Assembly: GCA_037446075.1 (NCBI GenBank) | Contig: JBBIJH010000013.1 | Span: 1-31,784, forward strand | Direction of reading: 5' to 3' | Source: JBBIJH01 sp037446075 | GTDB taxonomy: Bacteria > Bacteroidota > Ignavibacteria > UBA10030 > JAHEZR01 | Length of the DNA: 31,784 nt | Position numbers and translations under genes: made by a program | The notes under the pieces: model-generated | The model's database searches: none | The model's input: the letters and a program-made list of their open reading frames with translations, nothing else | Told to the model about the DNA's origin: nothing | Part shown: piece by piece, positions 1 to 8,574 of the stretch | How the letters are laid out: each line of letters begins with the position of its first letter | Numbering within the stretch: the first letter of the stretch is position 1

Positions 1-64
1 TGTGCCTTCATCACGGCCTTAAATTTATGGAAACCGGCATAGGTAAACTCGTGAGGCCCATTCC

Positions 65-93
65 TTGCTTCTGACTTGATTACTCTCTATCTT
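65..93 (+). promoter_or_regulatory. Possible sigma70-like promoter before rfaE1
   Basis: TTGCTT (65-70) and TATCTT (88-93) are separated by 17 bases, about 25 bases ahead of the rfaE1 start. The -35 match is only 3 of 6 and the -10 match 4 of 6, so this is a weak candidate. Nothing else is recognisable in bases 1-118. Confidence 0.25.
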
Positions 94-118
94 TTGATGG
101 AACCCGGCAGAGGATTTC

Positions 119-1117
119 ATGGTAAATTTCACTGAAGCTCGTCTGCGAGAACTGTTCGAGCGCTTTAACGGCAGGAGAGTCGCCGTCGTCGGCGATGTGA
201 TGCTGGATCGATACTTCTGGGGATCCGTGGGGCGGATTTCTCCCGAGGCTCCCGTGCCCGTGGTGGAGATTGAATCCGAATCGGCACGTCTGGGTGGGGC
301 TGCGAATGTTGCTCATAACATCAAATCCTTGGGCGGAGAGCCGCTGTTGATTGGCGTGGTTGGAAAAGACAACAGCGCTGATCTTCTCCGCAACCTCATG
401 CTTGAACATCGAATGGCGACCTATGGCTTGCTCGGAGACGAGACGCGCCCGACTACAGTGAAAACGAGGGTGATTGCACACCACCAGCACGTCGTCCGAA
501 TTGATCGCGAGGTGAAGACGGAGATTTCCCACACACTTCAACATAAGATTATGGAACTCTTGACCCAGCAGATTCATAGTGTGGACGGAATTATCATCGA
601 AGATTATGACAAGGGTGTAATCGTCAAGAGTTTGATCAAGCGCATCATCAGCCTCGCAAAGGAGCACGACAAGGTGGTCACTGCTGATCCAAAGTTTAAT
701 AATTTTTTTGAATATCGGGGGGTCACGGTCTTTAAGCCGAACCGGAAAGAGGTAGAAGAGGTGATGGGAATCCGACTCGTGGATGAAGCTTCCGTCCGAA
801 GAGCTGGGGATACTCTACTGAAACGGCTTGAGGCACACTACGTCCTCCTCACACGCGGCGAAAAGGGGATGACTCTTTTTGAAAACGACGGCTCGGTAAC
901 TCACGTCCCAACCCGGGCAAGAGAAGTTGCAGATGTTTCGGGAGCTGGGGACACGGTCATCTCAACACTCACCGTCGCGTTGGCAAGTGGCGCAAGTATC
1001 CGAGAAGCTTCTGCGCTGGCGAATTATGCAGGCGGTGTTGTTTGCGAAGAGGTAGGAATTGTTCCCATCAGGAAAGAAGCTCTCCTTTCAGCCGTGCTGA
1101 GAGACACTGTGTCCTGA
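119..1117 (+). CDS. rfaE1: D-glycero-beta-D-manno-heptose-7-phosphate kinase (RfaE1/HldE kinase domain)
   Basis: A 332-residue PfkB/ribokinase-family kinase. It phosphorylates heptose-7-phosphate at C1 in the cytoplasm, a step towards ADP-heptose for the LPS inner core. The N-terminal substrate region VGDVMLDRYFWG lies near residues 24-35 and a glycine-rich LGGAANVA near 58-65. The C-terminal PfkB signature contains GAGD at 275-278, whose Asp is the expected catalytic base. The length matches the stand-alone kinase half of E. coli HldE, which is fused to the adenylyltransferase. Here that second half follows as a separate gene after 6 bases, so the two are almost certainly co-transcribed and act in sequence. 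The ATG at 119 is preceded by a purine-rich AGAGGA about 5 bases away. Family assignment is firm; substrate specificity rests on the rfaE2 neighbour. Confidence 0.93.
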   Translation: MVNFTEARLRELFERFNGRRVAVVGDVMLDRYFWGSVGRISPEAPVPVVEIESESARLGGAANVAHNIKSLGGEPLLIGVVGKDNSADLLRNLMLEHRMATYGLLGDETRPTTVKTRVIAHHQHVVRIDREVKTEISHTLQHKIMELLTQQIHSVDGIIIEDYDKGVIVKSLIKRIISLAKEHDKVVTADPKFNNFFEYRGVTVFKPNRKEVEEVMGIRLVDEASVRRAGDTLLKRLEAHYVLLTRGEKGMTLFENDGSVTHVPTRAREVADVSGAGDTVISTLTVALASGASIREASALANYAGGVVCEEVGIVPIRKEALLSAVLRDTVS

Positions 1118-1123
1118 AAGACG

Positions 1124-1606
1124 ATGGGTCGCATTGTAGATCTGGAAGAACTGGTGTCGGTCCGAAACTCACTCCGCTTTCAAGGAAAGAAGGTAGTATT
1201 CACCAACGGGTGTTTCGATGTCCTGCATCGGGGGCACGTGGAGTTCCTCAACGAGGCGAAACGCTGCGGCGATGTCCTCTTTGTAGGCCTCAATAGTGAT
1301 GATTCCGTGCGTCGGATTAAAGGGAAAAACCGCCCCATTGTTCCCCAGGAAGATCGAGCGTACATTCTTTCAAATCTGTTGCCGGTTGACTACGTCGCTC
1401 TTTTTGAAGATGACACCCCCCGCGCCATGATTGAGTCACTTCTACCTGACGTTCTTGTCAAAGGTGCGGACTGGAGCCTGCAGGAAGTTGTTGGAAAAGA
1501 GATCGTTGAACGTGCTGGTGGCGTGGTTCGTACCATCCCGCTAATCCCAAATCGGTCTTCAACTGGCATCATCGAGAGAATTGTGAAGGGCTTTGGTAGC
1601 GGTTGA
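1124..1606 (+). CDS. rfaE2: D-glycero-beta-D-manno-heptose 1-phosphate adenylyltransferase (RfaE2)
   Basis: A 160-residue nucleotidyltransferase of the cytidylyltransferase-like fold. It transfers AMP from ATP to heptose-1-phosphate to give ADP-heptose. The nucleotide-binding motif HRGH (the HxGH class) is at residues 35-38 after TNGCFDVL, and the C-terminal NRSSTGIIERI matches the ISSTxxL-type motif of the family. Length equals that of stand-alone RfaE2 proteins. It starts 6 bases after rfaE1 and shares its presumed transcript. Its stop codon overlaps a small hairpin followed by a T-run, described separately. No alternative function is likely. Confidence 0.94.
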   Translation: MGRIVDLEELVSVRNSLRFQGKKVVFTNGCFDVLHRGHVEFLNEAKRCGDVLFVGLNSDDSVRRIKGKNRPIVPQEDRAYILSNLLPVDYVALFEDDTPRAMIESLLPDVLVKGADWSLQEVVGKEIVERAGGVVRTIPLIPNRSSTGIIERIVKGFGSG

Positions 1607-1627
1607 GGCCGAGCAGAGGCCTTTTTT
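1606..1627 (+). terminator. Weak terminator-like hairpin at rfaE2 stop
   Basis: AGGCC (1606-1610) pairs with GGCCT (1618-1622) around a 7-base loop, followed by TTTTT (1623-1627). The 5-bp stem is short for an intrinsic terminator and tamB starts 15 bases later, so it may attenuate rather than end transcription. Confidence 0.35.
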
Positions 1628-1641
1628 GAGTTGAGAAAAAA

Positions 1642-4600
1642 GTGAAAAAGGGATGGAAAATACTCCTCTTCGCGGCGTTGGGTTTTGTTCTCCTTATCCT
1701 GCTCTCCCTTGGATTTACGCAGACGAGGATTTTTCGTGATTGGCTGCGAACCTATCTCCTCACGACTGCCCAACGCAATACGAATGCAACTCTTTCCCTT
1801 GGCGATTTCCACGGTAGTCTTTTTACAGGTCTGACGATCAGCGGCGCCTCGCTTTCCATCGATGGGCGCGACCTTTTCACCGCCGACGTTATTGAACTTC
1901 GCTATAACCCTCTCGAACTTTTCCAGAAGCATATAGCTCTCGCTAGGTTCGTCCTTCTTCGTCCGAAAGTCTCCCTCCATCGGCCGAAGGATGGGGAGTG
2001 GAATGTTCAGCGCCTGTTGAAGACAAAGGCCGAGACAGCCCGTCCTACGGGGATTTTCCCTTGGAAGCTTGAGTTGCAATCCTTCGAGGTCGTGGATGGA
2101 GAACTAAGCATCGTTGATTCGACGAGGTTGGAGACAGCAGCCCCGTTGAGTGAGATGGCTCCTGAAAAAAGGAATCCTTATGCGCGTGTCGAGCTGCGCA
2201 ATGTGGATGCTCTCATCTCAGCGGCCGTATCGGCCGCAGAAGCCCAGGTGACGATTCGTGCGTTTAGTGCAGAGTCTCCAAGTTTTGAAATGGGGGTTGA
2301 GAAATTCTCAGCAGATCTCAGTTATACAAAGCGGAAGGCACAGATCAAGGATTTCTCTCTTGTGACCACGGGATCCACTGTGAAGGTAGAGGCGGAGATT
2401 GACAGTCTTGACCTCCATGGAGCTTTCAATTCCCAGACTCTTCGCAATCAGCGGTGTCGTTTTGAGTTCGACGCGCCTCGCATCAATCTGGGTGAATTGC
2501 AGAAGTTCATCCCGGGTACGCTGATGCTCAGTGGGACTATTTCGCTGAGGGCTGTTCTCGGCGGAACCCTTGGTCAACTCCGGGTGGAGCAGTGCAACGT
2601 CCAGACAGCGGAATCCGAGCTGCGGATTTTGGGGTTCGTACAGGAAGCCCTCGACTCGAAGAGGCGTCGATTCGACCTCACGATCCAAGTGTCCTCTGCG
2701 GAGCTTTCAGAAGTTCAACGTTCTCTCCCGTCGCTTCACCTTACTCCGCTTGCACATCTTGGTGCAGCGAAACTGGACGGGCATTTCAAGGGCGCGCTAA
2801 GAGACTTTGAAGCGAACATCAAAGTGGATCTGAACGCATTCGGAACAGCTGAAGCAACCGGGCGGCTGACCCTGAGCGGTCCCCTGCCAGAATATCAGGC
2901 GCGATTCGTGACAAGAAGGTTGAACCTTGCTCCTTTCCTCAGTGCCCGAGAGGATTCGAGCAGCCTGAATAGCTCGGGTGAAATCTCCGGAAGAGGTATG
3001 ACCGTGAGGGACTTGAGCTTGAAAGCAGATCTGATGGTGGGCTCCTCCCGATTCTCTCAATTTCTCTTCGGCGATTCCCGCGTCTCGGTTGCGGTGGAGG
3101 GGCAGCGCCTCACGAGCGAAGCATCTGTGCGGATCGATGGTGCTTTTGCACAGTTGAAAGCAGCAGTGGATCTCCGTGACGAGACGGCCCCGGCCTATGA
3201 GTTCTCTGGAGAATTCTCAGAAGTCGATCTCGCACTGCTGACTCGTGAAAAACGGCACGAGAGCGATCTAAGTGGAAGCTTTCGCGTAAGCGGAAGGGGT
3301 GGAGATTTTGATCTCGTCAGCGGGATGATGGAACTGAACTTTAGGGAATCTACTTTCCGGGGGCGCAAGTTCGAAGGTCCGGCGGTCAAACTTGTGATGG
3401 ATCAGCAGCGGCGTGAGTCGAAGACAATAGTCGTCGAATCCCCGATCTTGGATGCACGGATCGAGGGAGCTTTTCAGTTGAAGTCATTTTACTCACTGGT
3501 AAAGTATCAGGTCGGGAATGTTCTGCGGTCACTAAAGGAACGCCTGCCGTTTTTTGACACAACTCGAACGGCCGTTCTCGGACGTGGCTCAGGTTCCGGA
3601 TTGGGGCCGCGATCGACGGTCATTGCTCTCCCATCGGCATATTTTGACTTCGCGTATGACATCAGCGTCAAAGACTTAACGCCGGTTGCGTTATTCCTTG
3701 GCGAGGACGATTTCGACGGGAAGGGATCCGTAAAGGGTTTCGTCGTGGGTGACGCGAGCGATCTTCTACTAGGGGTTAACTCCACAGTGGAGAACTTTGT
3801 CTATCGGGGGAAGAATACAAAGCTTCTCCTAGCAAGAACGAACGTGAGCTTGGAATTGGATCACCTCACACAACAAAACGTCCTCGATGGGATGAAATCC
3901 CGCATCGACGCTTCTGCGTCCACATGGGTTTTGAATGGACTTCGGTTCACAAACCTCGGCGCGTCCATTGATTATGCAGGTGGAATAGGATCGTTCAATC
4001 TGCGCGGCGTGATCGATTCGGTGTTGAGCATCGAAACAAATGGCAATGTCGATGTCGCTTCTGCAGGCTATGTCTGGCAGGTGAACAACTTGTTGCTCGA
4101 TTACCGGGGATACTACTGGGACAACCGGGCACCGATCACCGTGAGGGTCGATAGCGCCGGGCTAGCCGTCGAGGATCTCGAAATGGGTCACGGTGCGGCA
4201 CGTCTCCATCTCTCGGGCGGTCTTCGTGCAAATCGCGAAATAACGCTTGAGGCAAGGATACAAGATCTGGGAGTTTCCGATCTCTACTATTTCTTACCGC
4301 CAGGGGAGCCAAGGAAACTTACCGGGGTCGGAGCAATCGAGGCGAAGGTGGATGGCCTCCTCCATGACCCAACGATCACGGTAAGGGCGAAGATGGAGAA
4401 CCTCAAGTATGGAGCAGTCTCCTTCGGAAATCTCGGAGCTGATTTCAGATACTCGGAGAAGAAGTCGAATGTCAACATAGAACTTCATTCGCTTTCCAAG
4501 GAACGAGGCGCTCCAGAACTATTGATCACCGGTGCATTGCCGATCGATCTCGCCTTGACAGCAGTGGAGACTCGCTTCCCCGAGGGAGAATTGGATCTTC

Positions 4601-6201
4601 AAGTCCAGGCCAGAGAATTCCGCCTTCAGTTACTGGATCCGTTCATTCCGGTTTTCGATGAACTCGAGGGAGAGCTAAGCGCCGACGTACGGCTCGGCGG
4701 TACAACGCAAAAGCCAAAGTGGTGGGGATCCGCCAATCTTGAGAATGGAAAATTTGTTTTCGCCCCCAATGGGCTTCGCTATTATGTCTCAGGTTCACTG
4801 GAGCCGAAAGAAGAGAAGATCCTGATCCCGAAGCTCGTTTTTCGCAGCGACCCGAAGGACGAAGAAGCTAGCGGGCTGACGGTGTCAGGGGAACTCTCGG
4901 TGAAGCCCCTCTATATTGAATCGTTCGATCTCTCAGCAAAAGGTCAGCTCCTGATGCTCAAGGAAACTGTGCGGCAAAGCACCTCAATGCCGTTTGGGAA
5001 CCTCATTGTCTCGATCGGACCCGCTGGGCTTCGGTATTCTGGAACCTTTGACCATTCCTCTCTGACCGGTTCCGTGCTCATAAGGACGATGTCGATTACT
5101 TTCCCACCCGTTACATTCTTGCCGTCGGTCCTGCCCACTCAGTCTTACACCTACACGATCATCGACGACACTTCTCGGCCAGTTGCCCAACCAGAAGTTG
5201 TCGACACGCTCGCTCAGGAGTTACTCTTCCGGGGGAGCAGTGAAAAAAGAGAACAGGTGGCCCCACGGCCTCGGAAGAGCTCTTTCGACAGGCTCATCGC
5301 GGGGACGAGAGCTGATGTATCCATTGAGACCGATGGTCCGACCCAGCTGCGGATGATCTTCGCCTACTCTACGGGTGAGGAGCTGTTCTCGGAGATCCGA
5401 GGGAAGCTTCTGATGGTGAAAGACGAGTTCGGCACTCGATTCATTGGCGACGTCGAGGCCGCGCCTCGATCGTACTATTACTTCTATAAGAGGTTTGATG
5501 CGACAGGGAAGCTGAAATTCTCCGGCCCCCTGACAAACCCTGAGATGGACATCACCGCAAAGTACGAAGGGTTTCGCCAGCGTCCTCCCACAGATACCCT
5601 TGGATCCTCTTTACCGAGAGGTGGGAAGGAGCAGCGAGTCGTGATAACGTTAACGATCACGGGTACGCGCGTTGCACCGAAGCTGGCCGTTGCGATGACT
5701 GTGGATGGACAAGAATGGCCCGGGGATGTTCAGTCCGATGCAATTGCCTTCATCGTCTCGGGGAAGTTCCGCGACGATCTCACCACGCCAGAGCGAAGTC
5801 AAATTGCCGCGGGTCTGGGAGCTTCCGTTACCTCGACAGTTATCACGGGTGTGACCTCATCTCTTTTCTCGGGTGTTCTCACGGATTTTCTGCGCCGGGA
5901 GGTGGGTGGATTTATCCGCCAAGCGGAACTGAGTTACAGTGGAGGCAGCGTATACGAGTCCGCCGATCTCCGCGTCACGGGAGAAATTGGGCGGACTGTG
6001 ATTCGCTTCGGCGGCCGCGTCTTCAGTGATATTGGGAATGCAAACGTTAGTGTTCAAATGCCCGTGGGTCCCATTATCGGCGCTCCTGCGTTAGAGGATC
6101 TCATCATTGAACTGGAGCGGAAGGTCGAAGGCTCCAGCTACGCCACAGATGAGAAGAAACTTACCAACGGCGCCCGCGTGTACTACCGCATCAGTTTCTG
6201 A
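1642..6201 (+). CDS. tamB: TamB-like translocation/assembly protein (DUF490), giant AsmA-type envelope protein
   Basis: A 1519-residue protein. TamB proteins are anchored in the inner membrane and span the periplasm as a long beta-sheet groove, working with an Omp85-family barrel or carrying lipids to the outer membrane. A single N-terminal membrane anchor (about residues 5-27) is followed by about 1100 residues of repetitive beta-strand-rich sequence typical of AsmA/TamB-like grooves. A C-terminal DUF490-like region includes AFIVSGKFRDDL near residue 1371 and ends in aromatic YYRISF. The start is GTG at 1642, placed directly before the charged-hydrophobic anchor (MKKGWKILL); the ribosome site is weak. 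The stop is 2 bases before the RNase R gene. No tamA gene is adjacent, but an Omp85-like barrel protein lies two genes downstream. The family call is strong; transport of lipid versus protein is open. Confidence 0.88.
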   Translation: MKKGWKILLFAALGFVLLILLSLGFTQTRIFRDWLRTYLLTTAQRNTNATLSLGDFHGSLFTGLTISGASLSIDGRDLFTADVIELRYNPLELFQKHIALARFVLLRPKVSLHRPKDGEWNVQRLLKTKAETARPTGIFPWKLELQSFEVVDGELSIVDSTRLETAAPLSEMAPEKRNPYARVELRNVDALISAAVSAAEAQVTIRAFSAESPSFEMGVEKFSADLSYTKRKAQIKDFSLVTTGSTVKVEAEIDSLDLHGAFNSQTLRNQRCRFEFDAPRINLGELQKFIPGTLMLSGTISLRAVLGGTLGQLRVEQCNVQTAESELRILGFVQEALDSKRRRFDLTIQVSSAELSEVQRSLPSLHLTPLAHLGAAKLDGHFKGALRDFEANIKVDLNAFGTAEATGRLTLSGPLPEYQARFVTRRLNLAPFLSAREDSSSLNSSGEISGRGMTVRDLSLKADLMVGSSRFSQFLFGDSRVSVAVEGQRLTSEASVRIDGAFAQLKAAVDLRDETAPAYEFSGEFSEVDLALLTREKRHESDLSGSFRVSGRGGDFDLVSGMMELNFRESTFRGRKFEGPAVKLVMDQQRRESKTIVVESPILDARIEGAFQLKSFYSLVKYQVGNVLRSLKERLPFFDTTRTAVLGRGSGSGLGPRSTVIALPSAYFDFAYDISVKDLTPVALFLGEDDFDGKGSVKGFVVGDASDLLLGVNSTVENFVYRGKNTKLLLARTNVSLELDHLTQQNVLDGMKSRIDASASTWVLNGLRFTNLGASIDYAGGIGSFNLRGVIDSVLSIETNGNVDVASAGYVWQVNNLLLDYRGYYWDNRAPITVRVDSAGLAVEDLEMGHGAARLHLSGGLRANREITLEARIQDLGVSDLYYFLPPGEPRKLTGVGAIEAKVDGLLHDPTITVRAKMENLKYGAVSFGNLGADFRYSEKKSNVNIELHSLSKERGAPELLITGALPIDLALTAVETRFPEGELDLQVQAREFRLQLLDPFIPVFDELEGELSADVRLGGTTQKPKWWGSANLENGKFVFAPNGLRYYVSGSLEPKEEKILIPKLVFRSDPKDEEASGLTVSGELSVKPLYIESFDLSAKGQLLMLKETVRQSTSMPFGNLIVSIGPAGLRYSGTFDHSSLTGSVLIRTMSITFPPVTFLPSVLPTQSYTYTIIDDTSRPVAQPEVVDTLAQELLFRGSSEKREQVAPRPRKSSFDRLIAGTRADVSIETDGPTQLRMIFAYSTGEELFSEIRGKLLMVKDEFGTRFIGDVEAAPRSYYYFYKRFDATGKLKFSGPLTNPEMDITAKYEGFRQRPPTDTLGSSLPRGGKEQRVVITLTITGTRVAPKLAVAMTVDGQEWPGDVQSDAIAFIVSGKFRDDLTTPERSQIAAGLGASVTSTVITGVTSSLFSGVLTDFLRREVGGFIRQAELSYSGGSVYESADLRVTGEIGRTVIRFGGRVFSDIGNANVSVQMPVGPIIGAPALEDLIIELERKVEGSSYATDEKKLTNGARVYYRISF

Positions 6202-6203
6202 GA

Positions 6204-8333
6204 ATGGAGAGATTGAAGGAAAAAGTACTCCTTCTCCTGCGCGAACAGTCCGGGACGTATTTCAAAACGAAAGACATCGCTCGAAAACTTGGCATTCGAG
6301 AGGAGAGGGAATATCAGGAACTCCGGCAGCTGCTTCACAGGCTTGTCCACGATCGGGAGATCAACCGTGGAAGGCATCAGCGATTTGGGAAGGCAATGGG
6401 AAAGTCTAGGATGATTGGTAGAATGGAGGTGACGCGGAAAGGCTTTGGGGTTGTCAGAACAGAAGAGCCGAAGCCGCGAGAGATTTACGTGAACTCACGA
6501 TTCCTCGGGACTGCTCTCGACGGCGACCTCGTTGCCGTGTCTCTGCTTGCCAGAGCCTGGAGCCCAAACCGAGAAGGACGTGAGCAAAGACTGGAGGGAG
6601 AAATCGTAGAGGTTCTCGAACGCGGGCGAAGAACCATCACGGGACGGCTGGAAAGAAGTAAGAACTTCCACTTTGTTGTACCGGATGATCCAAAAATCGC
6701 CCGGGATATTTATGTTTCCAGAGAGCATCTGCAGGGGGCGCATCGCGGTGACAAGGTCGTCATAAGTCTGGAGCCATGGAGATCCGAGCACCTGAACCCG
6801 GAAGGGAAGGTGGTGGAGGTACTCGGCCCCGCAGGAAAGGTGGACGTGGAAGTTCTTTCTGTCGCCCGTTTGTTTGAACTTCCGACACACTTCCCGTCCG
6901 ATGTGCTCAGGGAGACAAAGGGAATCCCCGTTGCTATTAGCCCGGATGAGTACCATCACCGGCTCGACCTTCGGGAGTTAACATGCTTCACAATCGACCC
7001 AGAAGACGCGAAAGATTTCGACGACGCCATCTCACTTACCGCAGGAAGTGATGGAACTTGCGAACTCGGCGTCCACATTGCTGATGTGAGCCACTACGTT
7101 GAAGAAAATAGCGCTCTCGATCGGGAGGCATGCAGGCGTGGAACAAGCGTCTACCTCGTCAATGAAGTGATTCCCATGCTTCCAGAAAAACTCTCGAACG
7201 ACATCTGCAGCCTGAAGCCTCATGTGGATCGACTCACATACTCCGTTCTAATGAACATAGATAAAGAAGGAGTGGTTAGAGATTACCGGATTGAGAAGAG
7301 TGTGATTAACAGCAAAAAGAGATTCACCTATGAGGAAGTTCAAAGAATCCTCGATACGGGGAAAGGGGAATTTTCAGCTGTCCTTAAGGAAATGCATCGC
7401 CTTAGCCAGCTTCTTCTCCGTAAGAGGCTTCGAGAGGGCGGGATCGATTTCGAGACAGTGGAGACAAAATTTCGTTTCGATAAAGAGGGCTATCCCCAGG
7501 AGATCATTAAGAAAATCCGGATGGACAGCCACCGCTTGATTGAAGAGTTCATGCTGCTGGCGAACCAGACCGTTGCACGACATATCGGTGGTCTGCGAAA
7601 AGGAGATCATCGCCGCCCGTTCATCTATCGCGTTCACGACCTGCCCGACCCGGAAAGAATCAGAGACTTGGCTAATTTTGTGGCAAGGTTTGGCTACAAG
7701 CTTCATGTCGATGGAGTGAGTGCAAAAGCAATCCAAAAGCTAGTTGAGTCGGTGAAGGGAACACCTGAGGAGTATCTTATTAACGACGTGGCCATCCGGT
7801 CAATGGCAAAGGCGATCTACTCCGAGAAAAACATTGGGCATTTTGGTCTTGGATTCCGCTACTACACTCACTTCACTTCCCCGATCCGACGATATCCCGA
7901 CCTCGTCGTTCATCGGCTCTTGTGTGAATACTCGAGGGGAATGAGCAGCGAACGGAAGGCCGAGCTGGCCAGGCGTCTTCCTGAGATTTGCGAGCAATCT
8001 TCTGAAATGGAGCGAAGGGCGATAGAGGCCGAGAGAGAGTCGGTGAAGGTGATGCAGGTCGAGTACATGAAGCGACACCTGGGTGACCAGTTCAAGGCGA
8101 TAATTTCGGGAGTGACAAACTTCGGGTTGTTTGTCGAGCTAGCAGAACTCCTGGTCGAGGGCCTGGTTCGCGTCAGAGACATGGAGGACGACTACTACGT
8201 TTACGACGAGAAATCGTATGCATTAGTCGGACGGCACACTAGGAAACGCTATCGACTTGGCGATGAAGTTTGGGTGCAGGTAGTTCGGGTCGATCCGGAG
8301 GAACGGGAAATTGATTTTGTGTTGGTGGAGTGA
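6204..8333 (+). CDS. rnr: Ribonuclease R (RNB-family 3'-5' exoribonuclease)
   Basis: A 709-residue RNase II/R-family enzyme that degrades structured RNA processively from the 3' end in the cytoplasm. An N-terminal winged-helix region occupies about residues 1-65, followed by two cold-shock/OB domains to about 240. The RNB catalytic domain opens with TIDPEDAKDFDDA at 263-275, whose Asp cluster binds the catalytic Mg ions, and HFTSPIRRYPDL is the conserved late motif. A C-terminal S1 domain covers roughly the last 80 residues. The winged helix plus S1 layout favours RNase R over RNase II. It begins 2 bases after tamB, so it is translationally linked to it. It lacks the long Lys-rich tail of E. 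coli RNase R, as is usual outside Gammaproteobacteria. Confidence 0.94.
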   Translation: MERLKEKVLLLLREQSGTYFKTKDIARKLGIREEREYQELRQLLHRLVHDREINRGRHQRFGKAMGKSRMIGRMEVTRKGFGVVRTEEPKPREIYVNSRFLGTALDGDLVAVSLLARAWSPNREGREQRLEGEIVEVLERGRRTITGRLERSKNFHFVVPDDPKIARDIYVSREHLQGAHRGDKVVISLEPWRSEHLNPEGKVVEVLGPAGKVDVEVLSVARLFELPTHFPSDVLRETKGIPVAISPDEYHHRLDLRELTCFTIDPEDAKDFDDAISLTAGSDGTCELGVHIADVSHYVEENSALDREACRRGTSVYLVNEVIPMLPEKLSNDICSLKPHVDRLTYSVLMNIDKEGVVRDYRIEKSVINSKKRFTYEEVQRILDTGKGEFSAVLKEMHRLSQLLLRKRLREGGIDFETVETKFRFDKEGYPQEIIKKIRMDSHRLIEEFMLLANQTVARHIGGLRKGDHRRPFIYRVHDLPDPERIRDLANFVARFGYKLHVDGVSAKAIQKLVESVKGTPEEYLINDVAIRSMAKAIYSEKNIGHFGLGFRYYTHFTSPIRRYPDLVVHRLLCEYSRGMSSERKAELARRLPEICEQSSEMERRAIEAERESVKVMQVEYMKRHLGDQFKAIISGVTNFGLFVELAELLVEGLVRVRDMEDDYYVYDEKSYALVGRHTRKRYRLGDEVWVQVVRVDPEEREIDFVLVE

Positions 8334-8476
8334 GCAGAGTAGGCTCTCCGCCTCGCGATCCTTTCTTTATCGAAGGCGTCATTTCGTAGGTTCCCCCAAG
8401 AGACTTTCCTCCAGGCGGGAAACTCTCATTTCACTAAACTTGTTGAACTTTTCGGGGTCTAAGAGTCGGGGGAGAG

Positions 8477-8505
8477 TTGCCTTTCGTCTTCAGTTTACGT
8501 ACTTT
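8477..8505 (+). promoter_or_regulatory. Possible promoter for the 1069-residue envelope protein
   Basis: TTGCCT (8477-8482) and TACTTT (8500-8505) are 17 bases apart within the 241-base gap after rnr. Matches to the sigma70 consensus are modest (4 of 6 and 3 of 6). The gap suggests that the following gene has its own promoter. A clear purine-rich ribosome site, AAAGGGA, lies 5 bases before its ATG. Confidence 0.3.
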
Positions 8506-8574
8506 TAGTCAGAGATGGTTTCCTAACGAGCGTAGACTCGCGGGGCAGGTTTTTTCTACCAGAAAGGGACGATC

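Noticed and set aside
1390..2079. 229-codon minus-strand frame across rfaE2 and the tamB start
   Set aside because: It spans the end of one supported gene and the start of another on the opposite strand and has no domain features.
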